Assembly (NCBI GenBank): GCA_030015575.1
Contig: CM057338.1
Span: 777,245,864-777,309,863, forward strand
Length of the DNA: 64,000 bases
Direction: 5' to 3'
Source: Agapanthus africanus
Taxonomy: Eukaryota; Streptophyta; Magnoliopsida; Asparagales; Amaryllidaceae
Shown: positions 46,787-60,637 of the stretch, piece after piece
Numbering within the stretch: the first letter of the stretch is position 1
How the letters are laid out: every line of letters starts with the position of its first letter
Made by a program: the position numbers and the translations under genes
The notes under the pieces: model-generated
What the model was told of the DNA's origin: nothing
Seen by the model: the letters and a program-made list of their open reading frames with translations, nothing else
The model's database searches: none

Positions 46787-48262
46787 ACGCCATTAACCTT
46801 TACTAGCTTGTTCTAACGTGTTTAAAACATCGATCGATCGAAATTTCCGAATCGTATTTTCATTTCAGTGTGCTTGCTGTTGAATTTCAAAGTTGTTCAA
46901 AAAATTATTTTAGGCATCTTACAAATACATGCATGCATAGCTAAAGATACGGAAAAAGTTTGGAGACCTAAGTCCAAAATTCCACCGCGGAACCGCCGCG
47001 AAATGTCGCATTTGGCGGCCCTTACGCGGCCATTTTTGGGCTACAGTGCCCCAAAATTTTTCTGAGGGTTTATTTCATTAAAATATGATTTTTGTGATAT
47101 ATAGTTTTGGCCCAGATTATTTTGAGTGCTGGAATTATACTTGGGGCCCACTTCGGGAAATTTTGTCAATCGAAAATTTTAAATACGTTAGTTTACAGTA
47201 CTTACATTATATTTGCGACCGTGAATGTCATTCGAGCGGTAAATCTTGTCTAATTGCTATAGCACTTTTAGACGGATTTGCGAACGTAACATTCACGTTG
47301 ATGTTCTGTGTTGTGCTGTGATGTTGCGGATTTATCGTGGTGGATAGTTTGGATGCAATCATAGTACAATTTGGTTATATTTATACATTTGATATTGCGG
47401 GGCGAGCGTCCGACATGTGGACTGCCGTCACTGCCTGTTTGTATATTATTCTTTTAGGGCACGACCGGCTTGTGGTCGATGTACCCGTTGTACATATTTT
47501 CTTTTCTGTACTAGGATTACCCCACGGTGGGGTGCACGGATAGCCGGGTTCTAGAGGGCAACGAGCCCGCATCTTATGGCTTTGAGACGGAGGGAGCTTC
47601 ACTCTAGAATTGGCGGGCTATTCGCCGCACTCGTAGGGGGTATAGGTTGAGCCAAGGAGGGGTGCTCAAGTTACCGAATTCCGTGAAGTGTTAGGTGGTC
47701 CATTCACTTTGTTGAAGGGGGCTGTCTCGCTTCTGGTTTTGGCGGGTAACTTGCCGCGCCTATAGAGGTCTAGGTTTTCATTGCACAGGCTATCCACACG
47801 ACCATGGGAACGTCGGGTTTCACTTGCGGCTCAATGAAATCCGGGGCTCCTAGATTTTCTATATTGTTCTGTGATGCTTATTACTTTTCTGTGATGTTGT
47901 ATTTATCACGTCTAGAGGGATTATTATATATTAATATATATACTAGTAGATGTTGTATATGTTTTACACCCGCGCTAGTTTAGTCCCCGCTCTGTCGTTA
48001 GTTAAGTAACCTAACGGGTGATGACGAGACCCAGTGGCAAATGCGTATGGTATATACGTACATCATATTTTCGTTCTTTCTTGGTGTGATCAATTGATGG
48101 GACTGCATTGATTCGGATCAATGCAAGCTAAACAAACATATTCGATGTTGTTGGAATAATTTTCAAAAAAAGCTGTTATTACAAGGACGTTCTCTTTTGT
48201 TTTTCACAGAGGTATTCGGTTATGAATATCCAGCACCTCATTCGACGAGGAAAGGACCGAGA
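46787..48262 (+). other. Element F leader, 5' part
   Basis: Aligns with D's leader 14361-15835: hairpin (46985-47029), AT-rich middle, the CCCACGGTGGGGTGCACGG block and its diverged repeat (about 47520-47790), and the GCGCTAGTTTAGTCCCCGC segment. It is cut inside the first copy of the duplicated leader unit by G. The last five bases (CGAGA, 48258-48262) are G's presumed left TSD. The rest of F is outside the window. Confidence 0.85.
46985..47029 (+). ncRNA. GC-rich leader hairpin, element F
   Basis: 21-nt arms (46985-47005, 47009-47029), 17 of 21 pair. Inner stem AAATG/CATTT, outer CCGCGGAACC against TTACGCGG. It starts 211 nt past the LTR. It is the most degraded copy. Confidence 0.6.
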
Positions 48263-50286
48263 TGTAAGTCTACGGTAGCGCCCCGGCCGTCTGTACGAGG
48301 CCAAAATGCGGAAACGAAAACTTTTTCAAACTAGAAACCGGCGCTATCGTATGCTTAAATCCCGGATCGAACCATTAACCTACAACTGGCAACTAGAGAA
48401 AGGGTTAGAAAGCTATACCGATCGATCCGTGTCCATCGGTCTTTGGCCACCATCCCAAGCTCCTCGCGGCATCTCCGGTCTCGATCTCCTCGTCGGGAAG
48501 GGCCACCACATCTTCGAGTCTTTTTACGGGCTCCCGCTTCATCTGAAGCAACTCGGGCACAAGGTGTGCTAGCCGACGTGTCCTAGGTGATGTAGAGAAT
48601 GTTTGTGATCACTTTCTCTCTTGCATCCATGAGATGGATGGAGGTTAAAGGTGTTGCCATTGATGGAGATTATGAGCTAGAGAAGAAAGAGGAAGAAGAA
48701 GAAGTTTTTCTCTTTCTTTTCTTTTGTGATGGAATGATAAAATGAGAGAGAGCTCTCTTGAAAATAATACAAGACCAACCTCTTCATGGCAGCCCCTCTC
48801 CCTCTTCTTCTTATCATATCATCAGAAATCTATCAAATAATGTGACACATGCACAAAGAAAGAGACCATGAGTCACCACTTGTGCATGTGTCACAATTAA
48901 TGCTCCAAATGATGATATTTAGCTCACAATTTCCATTTACAAACATTAATCCAAATGTTTGCAACAATAAAAAGATACGGCAACAGCTAAAGTAAACCCG
49001 TGACGGATCACAAGGATACCCCTCACCTGTATATACATTCCTGCACCCGCATTCCGACTGAATGCGAATGCGATGAGATTAAAGTAATCCAACAAATATA
49101 ATACTAGGATTCGGCTTAAACCAAAGCCCACTAGTATGATCAACCCGATCATGATCCATGCAGTACTGCACGTATATGATCGGACCCTGCCATATATCAT
49201 ACGGCCTCTACATCGTTTCGCCCGAAACTTGAAAACTGTCTGTGGGGGGCTCTAAAGACTCGTCAATAGTTTGGCTGTGGATTTAACCACTAGCATGTCA
49301 GAGGTACTAGCTGTACGTAACGGGCTACCGGTATTGACCAAAAGGGAGGTCGATGAGCGAACTCATCCTGACATCCTACTGAGCCTGTCAGTGTCAATAT
49401 CCGTACAGTCCGGTCCGTTCGTCTATGAGCATCGCATGTTGAGCCTAGGGGGTTGGTAAAAGTCAGACCCCCAAAAGCGGTACAAGTCGTGTCGGAGTGT
49501 TGCCCAGAACACCCTGAGATACTGCTGGAATACCTACCAGTAAATCTACTGCCTTGGCCAAGGATTTCATGTAATGGCTCTCCTAGACACAGCGCGATCT
49601 CACCCCCAATACCGGGAGAGACGAAACCCCTGCCGAACCGCTCACTGCCTCCATATGGCTCGGGACTGTGCCCAACTAAAACCTGTTTGCACGACTCCTT
49701 TGAGCCGTGGTAGGGTAGTAATCAAAGCACAGTGGGAACTCACACGAGACAAATGACGATCTCAGGTCGATGAACTAACCTGTACACATGTCACCAGGGA
49801 AATTCTATCTGACGTCAAGTATAATACCAACTAGCATGTTCCCGGCGAGTCATGTCCGGTGTACTCATAACCCAATGAGCACCTGTATACATCTTAGGTG
49901 AACCAATTGACACCAATGGCTTGTGAGACCGGCCACCGCCCATTGTCGGGGTCTCGACTGTATACACTAGTCTACTAATGGAGTATCGATGCCCAGTCTC
50001 GAAACTCCCACGACTAGGGACCTTTTAAGGATGTGCTTATAGACCCCAGCTCCCACGTATATGATTGCCATCATACTGCTGGCAGTCAAGCAAGAATCCT
50101 AAGGGTTCTATCAATGTGTAATAGTGATCTGTAAGGTCATCTAAAGCAGTACACGATGATAAAGATAAACCAGATAGCATACTTTCATCTTGAGTAAGAC
50201 TGTCCTACCGGTATAGGTCCTCCCTCAATCATTGCAATCACATGCCTGTGATCCAATAATTGACTCTGAGGGCACTATATCCAACA
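48263..50286 (-). mobile_element. Element G 3' LTR (family 2)
   Basis: On the minus strand it starts TGTTGGATATAGTGCCC (ending 50286) and ends GTAGACTTACA (48263); 2024 bp. Polypurine tract adjoins at 50287. It keeps TGACGTCA (49810-49817) and the LTR hairpin (48841-48895). The 5' LTR of G is beyond 64000. Confidence 0.94.
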
Positions 50287-50298
50287 ATCTCCTACTTG
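50287..50298 (-). other. Polypurine tract of G
   Basis: CAAGTAGGAGAT on the minus strand; one base differs from the common CAAGTGGGAGAT. Confidence 0.85.
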
Positions 50299-52471
50299 CA
50301 TTCAAGGCTAATTATTGCGATGTCGCATACTCACAGCCCGTGTGATACCGAACACCCAACTCCTCTACTAATCAATCTCACAAAGCCCGTTTCCGAAACT
50401 ATTGCGTTCGAGGAATAGCCTTAGTGAGTGGATCCGCCCTGATGTTTCTTTCTATGTCTTTCTTTATCTCAAGTTCGCGGAGAAAGCCATCTCCCGAAAT
50501 GAGCAATACCTGTCTTAGAATTTGTCTGGATATCTGATGGGTCCTAGTTCAAAAATGAACTCCAAATCCAAACTTGTTAGACTGTATCGTCAACCGAACT
50601 TAATCAGTATCCGGCGCCACACCTCCCTCAGTATCCGTTTGGACCATCTGTCCAAAATACTGCCCCTCGTCAGAGGGAAAACTATAACTCTGACAGCCAC
50701 TCTGTCATCCAGGTCACCTTGGAAGCCTGGAATGATAACTGTCTCCCGAAAGAGGCTCCCGTTATCATTTCCCTAGAACATCCACTTATGTTCTAAAACT
50801 GCTTCCGAACGTTTCTCCAAGATAGGATTTATATCAATTTATTGTATCTAGTGCAAAAACAACGTCTGGTGTGGGACTTGACATCTCATGATCAACACAA
50901 TTGCCTAAGCAAGTGATCTGCCAATCATGCGCATCCCTCTCCCCTTTAGTCTGTAAGACACCTTTAGAGTGGGTGACTCCATCACCTGCAGGTACACTAC
51001 CGTACCAGGAGTCGTCCATTCTAAAACACCTTTAGAATTCTGTCAAAGTACCCAGATTGGAAAACTACACAAATCTAGATCTAAAACCATAGATCTAGTA
51101 ACCAGAATTTCTGATATAATATCCAAGTCCTATGTGGAGAAACCACTGTGTGACAACCAAAGCATAACCGATCGTAGTATAGGAATTTCACTTCCTACTC
51201 TGTGTATGTCATCCAAATACCAAAACATCACACCCTACTACCTTCTTAACTGATCCATCCCCTATTCTGATGAAGTCAAATTCCATGACTGTCACTTCAG
51301 AAATAGATGATCTATCTCCGCTATATCTGCTTTAGTCCATAAATAGATATAAGCTACTTTTCTATTATACTTCTGCTGCTCCCACTGACTACGACAACCT
51401 TCTGGCAGAGTCATATACACGTACACTTCTAAAGCTAGTTTAGAACGACGCTATACTTATCCTCCTGCCGGGTCTCATAGCCTGGAACAACAGCAATGGA
51501 AAGTCTGGGTAAACAAGAACCTCCCTATCACTGTCCTTGAGGCTACCGAAGTACCTCTCGGGTGCCTGAGGTTACCCACCATATCTGTGGAGTGGCCGAT
51601 GGAATGTCAATCCAGATTGAATGTTTAGGTCCTATTAAATTTTCAGTAATCGTTTGCGGTTCTGGAATCACTTCCAGTTCTACCATACTCCCACTACTGT
51701 TTTCTGAAAAAATCCATTTTTTTTAAAACTGTGGCGAGTCAAGAACAATATCACTATTGATTTTCCAGATGGTAGAAAATCAACCCTCGTCATAGCCCGG
51801 GTCAACCCACAAACAGCCAATACAGAAACGTGTCTTGAGTTATCCAAAGTCTGGTTTTAAGCATAAGCCGGACAACTCCCCGTATCTTAACATTGTTAAG
51901 ATATGAACTATTCTATATCCAATATAGAAACAGAGGCACTGATTTAATTAGAACCAGATTCAAATCATCCAGCTGTCTTCAGTGCATGTCAACTAAATGG
52001 AGAGAGGCCGATCAGCATTACTCAACTTAGGAATACATCCAGATACGAGTAACCTAAAAGAGAAGTAAGTTCTCATAATCATTACTATCAACTGAATACC
52101 ATACACAAGTATCTACATCTTCGATCACCTTGAAGAATCCTGATACTTGCAACACCTGGTTCTCTACTTTATTCTTATACCTATAACTTCTCAAAACTTA
52201 GACCTTGCATTTCTACGAAACACATGTCTAAGAAGTAGAGAAGTCACAAGTAAACAGAATATAGTACGAGTACCAACCTCTCTGTCCTCATGGACACTGG
52301 ACAACATACAATACTCTGTATAAGTCCCCTGAATCTAATAACTCATTCCCTGTGTGTCGTAGGTTGAAAACTATACTTATGGTTAAGAAGAATTACACCG
52401 ATGTTTAATGCTCCTTACCTAACCATCCACTGATATAGGTAAATGTCATAGACATAATTTCAAAAAGTTAT
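50299..52471 (-). pseudogene. Element G pol remnant, 3' part
   Basis: Aligns with D 17941-20076 in reverse, including the RNase H and RT remains. It is full of stops; no open piece is longer than 94 codons. The last five bases (GTTAT, 52467-52471) are H's left TSD. G resumes at 62863. Confidence 0.75.
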
Positions 52472-54691
52472 TGTAGGGTTCCTAGGCACTCTAATGAGGT
52501 CTCACAAGGCATCAACCATGCCAATTTCAAATTTTACAAGTGCCGAGAAACCCTAATACGGATCGTTAACTAGAATTTTAGGCGAAACAAGCAACTAGTT
52601 AACTACTTAACTACAAGAACGGAAATACAGCCTTTGTAGATCCGGTGCTCCACCTCCATAGCTCCGCGATGAAGTCTCCTCGCTGTCCAAATCAAATCTC
52701 GGGCTCTAGCGTCGGCTTCATCGGAGAAATGGGCGGGCTAGGTCATCGACTACGATGCCGAAGATGATCTACGTCGAGGCATCGCTAGATCAAGCTCCCA
52801 CTTCACCAAGTCATGAAACTTGTGAAGAGAACACCCTATACTACTTGGCAAGAGGTAAAGGATGAAGAAATAGGAGGTGGGTTCACTTTAGAATTGGATT
52901 TCTCACTCATTTGCTCAAGTTGCCATTGATGAAGCAAGCTTCTTCTTGAAGAAGAAGAAGAAGAAGATGAAAAAAAATGTTATGATAAGTTATTTTCAAA
53001 ATAGAAAATAAAAGGATACTTATCATAAACCAACCATGGTTAGGTGTAGAGAATTGACTAAGGTTAGATGAATGGTTAGGGTTAAGCATGAAGACAAAAT
53101 GGTCACTTTGGTCAAAGCTTCATGAAGCTTCAACAAGCTTCAAGAAAGAAAGCAACCAAATTGTTTTCTTTTGCAATTTCTTTTTAATCCAAATTAAAAA
53201 GATAAATGAATGAATAAATAAAAACCCTAACCATTTACTTAACCAAGGTTTAATTCTTTACAGTTAACCAAATGAGCAAGTATCATCAAACATGATACAA
53301 ACATGTGCACAAAAGTATATCACATATACAATGTGCACAATCCAAGTGAGAAAATCCATTTAAAGTGAACCAATACTAGTTAATGCAAAGTAATATATCA
53401 AATATATAATTATGCATTAAATCATTAAATCAACACTTGATTCAATGATCCGGTCATGTCGCACACAACCGACTAGTATCCAATGTATCGGCTTATCGAA
53501 TCAATCCTTGATTCGATATCGAGGTTATATCGCATATAACCAATCGATACATTCATCGCGAGAATAGAATACGGTATCACATACAAGCATTATTCTCGGT
53601 CCCGCACATATCTCATATGCGCTCCTATTTCGTTTCGCTTGAGCCAGGAAACATCTGTGTAGGACTCTAAAGACTCGTCAATACGCCGGCAGCAGATGAT
53701 GATCATATCAAGCACCCACAAGCCGCAAGCGGTCTGCTAAACGTAACGGCCACCCGGGTATTGAGCGATCAGAAGATCGACGAGCAAGCCCGCTCACACT
53801 CCTGTGAATCCAACCAGTAACACTTACCGTACAGTCCGGTCTGTTCGTCTGATATGTCGCATATCTCGCCTAGGGGTGGTAAACGTCAGACCCCAATAGC
53901 TTGATAAGTCGTGTCGATATGAGGCCTATAACAGTTCGAGAAACTACTGGTAACACTTACCAGTAAATCTCAGCAACCCTGGCCAGGGATTTCCGGTTAT
54001 AGCCAATCGAACACAGCGCAACATCAACTCCCTATACCGGGAGAGACGAATCCCCTCCTATCGCTCATTGCCTCCATGTGATTCGGGACTGTACCCAAAA
54101 ACCACCGTTTTGCACGCCCTCTTGGACGTGGTAAGGTGGAAATCAAAGCACAGTAGGAACCACCCAAGACTCTATAACGATCTCGGGTCAACAGACTACT
54201 CTGTACCAGTGTCACCAGAGAACTGCCATCTGACGTAAGGTATAATACCATCTGGGAGTTCTCGGCGAGTCCGTCCAGTGTACCCAGTCTCCACTGAGCA
54301 CCCGTATATCATCTCTGATGTCAAACACCAATGGATATGGGATCATCCATCGCCCATCTGTATGGGTCGAGAAGGTATACGCTAGTCTACTATGGTATAT
54401 CGATGCCCCGTCTCGATACACCCACGACTAGGGACCTTGAAGGATGTACTTATGGACTACCATGTCCCCACTAGTATGATCCGCATCATAGTCCAGGTAG
54501 TCAAGTACACATCCTAGGGGCTTTACCAACATGTAACAGAGAGACAATCAGTATACACGTTAAGGTAAAGAGTAACCAGATAGCATACTATCATGTCGTG
54601 CAAGAAAGTCCTCCCTATATATGTCCAAGCATCCACTACAATATACATCCTATGTATAGTAATGGCCTCTAGGGCATATATATAACTAACA
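52472..54691 (-). mobile_element. Element H 3' LTR (family 1)
   Basis: 2220 bp; on the minus strand it starts TGTTAGTTATATATATGCCC and ends GGAACCCTACA (52472). It pairs with 60638-62857 (also 2220 bp) with about 30 differences by eye, ~98.5% identity. Confidence 0.96.
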
Positions 54692-54703
54692 ATCTCCCAC
54701 TTG
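54692..54703 (-). other. Polypurine tract of H
   Basis: CAAGTGGGAGAT on the minus strand, abutting the LTR. Confidence 0.93.
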
Positions 54704-57491
54704 CACTAGGGCCATCTTTAGCAGTGGTTGTACTATCTCATACTCAACCATCCCATAAAAGTCTCTCTCTGGGAATAGGCCGTCGTGAGTGGATCCGTCG
54801 TGTTGTCCTCTGAGTCTACTCTCCTAACCTGGATCACCCTGGAGATCAACTATCTCCATGATCAGGTGATACTGCCTTAGAATATGTCTGGATCACTGAT
54901 GGGACCGGCGTTCCTTGGCATATGCCACAACTCCATTGTCACACAATGGGAGGAACAAAGTTCATCTCATGAACCAATATACACCCAGACAGTCTTTTTG
55001 GTAGCATCTTGAGTAGCGATGTATCCAGCCTTAATCGTCTAGTATGCCACGGTATCTAGCTTGGAACTCTTCCAACATACCGTCCCTTTACTGAGGGTAA
55101 AAACAATGCCCGCGACTTACATTCAGTCGTTCTTATCACCCTGGAACCCTTCCAGTGATTCTGCCCAGGATCGATTGATACCATCTCACTACAACTAGTG
55201 AGAATCCTAACATCCATTTAGATCTATCTCATAGATCCAAAACCTAGGATTTAGTAGGTATTACTTTGATCCTATATGGAGAATCCATGTGATAAGCGGA
55301 GATCGACCGAGCGTAGCATAGGAAACTCCTTCCCTATCAAGAGTATGTCATCCACGTACTCTACGAGGATCACCATCATACTCCCTACTACCTTTTCGTT
55401 TATACAAGGTTCATCTACCATTTTGATGATGTCAACTTCTTTGACTAATTCATCAAAACAGATGTTCCAACTCCGCAATGCCTGCTTTATCCTATAAAGC
55501 ATCTTGTACACGTTTCCGCTGCTCCCACTGTCTACGAAGCCCTCTGGCTGTGTACTTATAGACTCTCTCTTCTAAAACATCATTTAGAAAAGCAGTCATG
55601 GCACCCAACCGCCAGATATCGTAGTTATGGTATGTAGCCGTGGCAAGTAGGATCTGGATGGACTTAAGCATAGGCACTGAAAAGGTTTCATCATTATCCA
55701 CGCCTGGTTGATGACATAAACCTTTAACAAGTCTAGCTTTGAAAGTCTCAACTTTTCCATCTACACCAAGTAATATTCTCAAGATTTACTTGCTCCTGAC
55801 GGGGATTTAACCCTTCAGATATAGCAACCAAAGTCCATACTTTGTTGGTGTATAAGGATTCCATCTCAGATCGATAAACATCCAGCCATTCTTACAGAGT
55901 CTTACTCTTGATGGCCAGCTCGAAACTAGTTGGGTCATCATCTCATGATGCAATCCTCGCTCCCACTGTCATAGAGAAACTGAAGTATCTCTCAGGTGGG
56001 TGAGGAACCTCACTAGATCGGCGGAGAGGCTGAGGTTCATTGGTAACTGCTGAATCCTTTGGTTTTATCAAATCATCTGCTGTAGTTTGTATAGCTGGAA
56101 CCTTTCCAGTTCTACATAACAGACCTTGCCTCGAGCTTGTCCGGATTTTGCTTTTAGACATAGCCCGGACAACCCCAAATCTTAACTAACTTAAGACATG
56201 GGCTCATCCCTTTCCATATCACATATGAAGTGGTAGGCAACTGATTTGATTCGAACCATATTCAATAGGTATGCATCTTCTCAAGTGCATAACTCCCAAA
56301 AAGGAAATAGGTAACTCAGCAGTACTCATCATAGAGCACACCTTATCACATAGGGTGTGATTGCTCCGTCCCGATATACCATCGTGTTATGGTGTATACG
56401 GAGGAGTAATGCTGAGAGAGAATCTCATTCTCCTTTAGAAAAGTCCAAGAATTCCGTGCTCAAGTATTCTCCTCCTTGATCTCATCAAAGGACATAATAC
56501 TTATACCCGTATTGGTTCTCTACTTCTAGCTTATATTCTGTGAATATCTCAAAAGGTTCGGACTTGTGTTTCAACAGGAACATATGTCTGAATCTTGAGA
56601 GATCATCAGAGAATGTAATGAAGTAAAAGAACCGGTCTTGGCATGTGTAGACAGGGGACCTTATATACATTATCATGTATCAGTCCCAAGAGTAAACTAA
56701 CTCTTTCTCTGTTTCCATTAAACGGAGCTATGGTCATCTTATCTTTGTGACATGACTGGTAAGTTTTCATAAGATGTAAATTCAAACTGATTTAAATATG
56801 CATCTACATGTAACTTCAGCTAGTCAGGTCGCATTGATTTGACCTAGTCTACAATACCTCAAGAAGGATTCGTTCATTTCTGAACTCTTCCTCTTGTGTG
56901 TGTTCCGTATACTAAAGAACTGTAGTTTGATTTAGAACATTAATGCTTTTAGATAACGTGCCTGAACCGATCAACTTTTGATATAGAAAATGTTCAAAAC
57001 ATTATCTAACAATACAAAATTATATCCTTTCTTTACTAATAAAGAGATTGATATGATTTTGTATATCAGGTTCGGTATCTAATAACATTCGTTCAGAATC
57101 AATGTACTGGTCATACAGGGTGACAGTGACCAACAGACTTGGCTGCAATACTTGCCCCGTTCTCTGTCTCATGAAACTTATCACCCGTTCTCAGTTCTCT
57201 ACCTATCTGTAGCCCTATGTAACAGATTACATATCTGGGATCCTGATCTGGTATCACATACCCAGGACGTAGAGGATACAGAGAAACAGTTCTTTGTAAT
57301 GAACATACCCGAAGATGATGCATCAGCATGCACTCTCTTCGTTTGGGCGGCACGGGAATTCTGGTAATCCCTAATTTTCTACTCTGTCTTATAACAATTA
57401 TAAGTTGGAGCGGGACCAACGTTCCCCAGCTCAGTATAATAAGCGGGTTCGGTCAAAATTCCGTATTATTATCTTGATTAAGGCATGATAT
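54704..57491 (-). pseudogene. Element H pol remnant (copia PR-INT-RT-RH)
   Basis: Read on the minus strand from 57491, where the start site reads ATA. Protease motif changed to DTR (near 57250). Integrase stretch FYFITFSDDLSRFRHMFLLK near 56570-56650. RT: VETFKARLVKG and TAFLNDVLEER in one frame (55492-55782), then after the shared one-base shift RIKQALRSWN and YVDDILLIG with the catalytic residues intact (55272-55511). RNase H-like remains near 54750-54860. It has the best-kept RT of the window but remains split by frameshifts and stops. No gag. Confidence 0.88.
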
Positions 57492-57932
57492 GGTCGCTAC
57501 CTGGAGAGAGAGAGAAGAAAACACTCAGCGTGCGCTCTTTGCAAGAATAGATTGGTTATTATTTTATCTAATCAGGATGGCTCCCACTGTTTTTATCAAA
57601 TCTTCCTTCAAACCCTAAAAGGAAAGACTAGCCGGGATTAATTACATGCTACAAGTTCGCCAATCTTTCAGCCAGGCCAGTGTCGGTACTTTGAGGGAGG
57701 TCCCCCGTGCTTTCGCACGAACCTAATTAGTGTAAACCTCGTTTTCCCAGAGGCGTAACCTCGTTAACACCTTTCTAGACACCTACTTGATCGGCTAATT
57801 GTAATGTGTAAAACTCTCCCAGGAGTAACTCTTACTCGCAGTGGGTATCGGGATCCAACTATCTCATAGAAGGTTTGCAATCTCATTGCAAATTTCAACA
57901 CTTGAAATTCCTGATAATTTTGCCCCTAGCAG

Positions 57933-58138
57933 CTATATGACCTTAACATAGTCAACAAATCATAAGTGCTAGTCAAGTTCAACCCGTCATTTCCTGATTG
58001 AATTAAACTCACCCGCACGACCCTTAACATAGTCAACAAAGTCGCATGACTACCCTAATCCAATCGCATCATATGCTTATGCAGATAAGCACTAATTAGC
58101 TACCGCACACTACGCCTTAACATAGTCAACAAAAGTAG
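57933..58138 (-). ncRNA. Three-hairpin series in H leader
   Basis: Sense order: 58138-58110 (CTAC/GTAG), 58044-58018 (CGAC/GTCG) and 57966-57933 (TATGA/TCATA). In H all three cores read GTTGACTATGTTAAGG, so the core changed in step in all three units. Confidence 0.6.
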
Positions 58139-58280
58139 CACGAATACTAACTAGTACTTATCTGAAATGACGGAGGGCTACGACAGGTTTTTCTGAAAAC
58201 CTATTGCGTAATGAACTTGATATCGTTGTAGGATCGAATGAATTTTGAAATGGAGTGTTTTTGAGGCTTTTCTTGTTTTG

Positions 58281-58530
58281 CTAAAGGAGTCACTCCCGGT
58301 GAAGGGATCGTCGGTCCTTTCCTCGTCGAATGAGGTGCGGGATATATCATATATATCACTGTGCAAAGCAAAAACTCTTAAAAGCAATCAAAAGACAAAC
58401 CGAGTGTGTAGCATCTGCCAGTTATTGCTAAAGGAGTCACTCCCGGTGGAGGGATCTCGGTCCTTTTCTCATCGAATAAGGTGCAGGATATATCACATAT
58501 ACCGCTGTGCAAAGCAAGAACTGTAGCTAC
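58281..58530 (-). repeat. Duplicated 147-bp leader unit in H
   Basis: Copies begin with CTAAAGGAGTCACTCCCGGTG at 58281 and 58428 on the plus strand. Confidence 0.88.
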
Positions 58531-60392
58531 CTGTTTTATTTTGAAATTCGATTCTACAACATCTTAGGTTTCTTTTATTTCATTAATCTCATTAATGAAG
58601 TCCCATCATTTAAGTTACCTAAACATCACAGATAAATATAACGTACGCTTATGCCATCCGCATTCGCCTCGATGTCCCGTCTGCACCGTTAAGTTAGGTA
58701 ACTAACGCCAGAACGAGGCAGGACTAGCGCGGATGTAAAACATAAGCAACGTCTATATAATATATCATATATACTATATAAAGTATCTATCACAGAACAT
58801 CACATGATCACATCACAGATATCGCAGCAGAAGAATCATATGAAATATTGGATATACTAGGACGTCCGTGTTTTCAATACGAGACAGTATAAAACACGGA
58901 TTCCACGGTCGTGATGAATAGCCAATCCCACACCCCTAGACTCCTATGAGAGCGGCAAGCAACCCTACCAATTCTAGGGTTAGGAGACCCGGGCTCGACT
59001 CCTCGAGATGGTCTCCCACTGGACCCTAGAACCCGGTTACTTATGCCCTTCTCCTTGGGTCTATCCTAGTGCAGAAAAGTAAATAATATACAAAAGGTGA
59101 CATCTCCCGCAACCTGGAAGTGCCCCAATAAAAGAATATTACATACAAGTTTTTACATGAATGAAAATGAAAAACACTCATCTCACATAAAAACCCCCGG
59201 CTATTCAAACACGACGATCCAATATAACATATCCAGCAACACATAACATCACATGTCATCAACGTAAGTAAATATGCGCATCCCAATTGTCGTTGACATA
59301 TAGCAACGAAACCGGCGATATCACATATCACACTTACGGTCACAGAAAAGAAAGTGTAAAACTACAACAGTTGGAATCCGCAACCTCTTTAGACATCGCA
59401 TGCCTAGCCAAATGAATTCCTTAGACATCGCATGCCTAACAATTATAAACCCCGCATTTTAGTCTCATTATCGAAAACTCTTTTCAATATCAAGTCGGGC
59501 AATTCAACAAGATTCCCGACATCCTGATCGAATGCTCGTTGCAAACTTTAGTAGGCGGCCGCACCCCCGACGCCGTCGACAAAGTGCACCAAGGCGGAAC
59601 ACCGCTGCCGCGAGCACCCGTACGGATGCTTTCGGCGACGGGGTTCTCCTACAGTCACTTGGTCGGGGCTATGGAGCGAGGCTGTCTATTAAGTTTACCC
59701 GGCGAGTATCCGCGTACGCTACGTGATTGCGACGGACTTTTGATCATATCAAAATTCCGTGGCAACCGATCAAGTGAGACTAAGCTGCTATGTTTATAAC
59801 ATTCATTCAGTTATCTCATAACTACTTGTGAATTCCAATTATTGTATCCCTTTCCAGATAAATAGAAAATGTTAAACTTTCCGATCGAACATTCGAACAC
59901 CCAAGTTTTCCCGAAACAGCTCAACACATGAAACAAGTTCAAAGACATTCACTTCGTGCCTCAGTACCAACGGTCCAGCCGTAGAAGGGTCAAGCCAACG
60001 CCTCACATGTGGCACGCCGTACTGCCCCAAACCCGAAGGTTCAAAGGGCAGTTCAAGACGGTCACATAATCGAGTTAAGGTTTGTTGTCTTCTAGAGGGA
60101 CCATCGCGTTACTTGCACTACTTAGAACGTCGTTAAACCACGGAAAAATCCAACACTTGGAAATTTCCCGACAGGGGAAAAGTTGGGTATTTATATCCGG
60201 TCGAACTTTTTAACATATTCTAAAATATCCGGAAAGCCACATAGACAAAATTAGACAATCCGATCGAAACACCGAGTCCCCAATACAACCCAGAAAACTC
60301 AACTCTTGAGTTCAGAAAAAAATATCCCAGGAAAACCAGCACTGCAAAATAGGAATTACTGTGCAAAATTCAATGGGAGAAGAGACAAAATG

Positions 60393-60438
60393 GCCGCGGA
60401 ACCGCCGCATTAGCACGCTAATGCCGCGGTTCCGCCGC
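60393..60438 (-). ncRNA. GC-rich leader hairpin, element H
   Basis: 22-nt arms (60393-60414, 60417-60438), 20 of 22 pair, 2-nt loop, inner stem CATTAGC/GCTAATG. It lies 199 nt past the LTR. Confidence 0.8.
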
Positions 60439-60623
60439 ACTTTAGACAGATCATTAGGTAATTTTTGCACCGTAATTCTTAGAATTTCCTGCTGAATTTT
60501 CTGCATATTTTTAATCTGGAAAAAACCCAATTTTTTGAAAAAGTCCAGAGAGCAAATTTGTGTTAGGGTTTCGGTTTAATCGGACTTCTAACTCCGTCTA
60601 CGCATCGCCTAAGGCTCTAGCTA

Positions 60624-60636
60624 GGCTCTGATACCA
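60624..60636 (-). other. Primer-binding site of H (tRNA-iMet)
   Basis: TGGTATCAGAGCC on the minus strand, one base from the LTR. Confidence 0.94.
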
Positions 60637-60637
60637 C

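Larger units (their letters stand above)
57492..60623 (-). other. Element H non-coding leader (~3.1 kb)
   Basis: Same order as A, to which it is closest: GC-rich hairpin (60438-60393), block with open antisense frame (59532-59726 on plus), the 110-bp segment (about 58650-58740), the duplicated 147-bp unit (58428 and 58281), and the hairpin series (58138-57933). Confidence 0.75.

Noticed and set aside
48306-48572. 88-codon plus-strand frame in G's LTR
   Set aside because: It is antisense to the LTR frame seen in D and overlaps the LTR end; a shadow frame.
55272-55511. YVDDILLIG frames as a working reverse transcriptase gene
   Set aside because: The frame covers only part of RT, is offset by one base from the upstream RT half, and lies among stops; it is a remnant.
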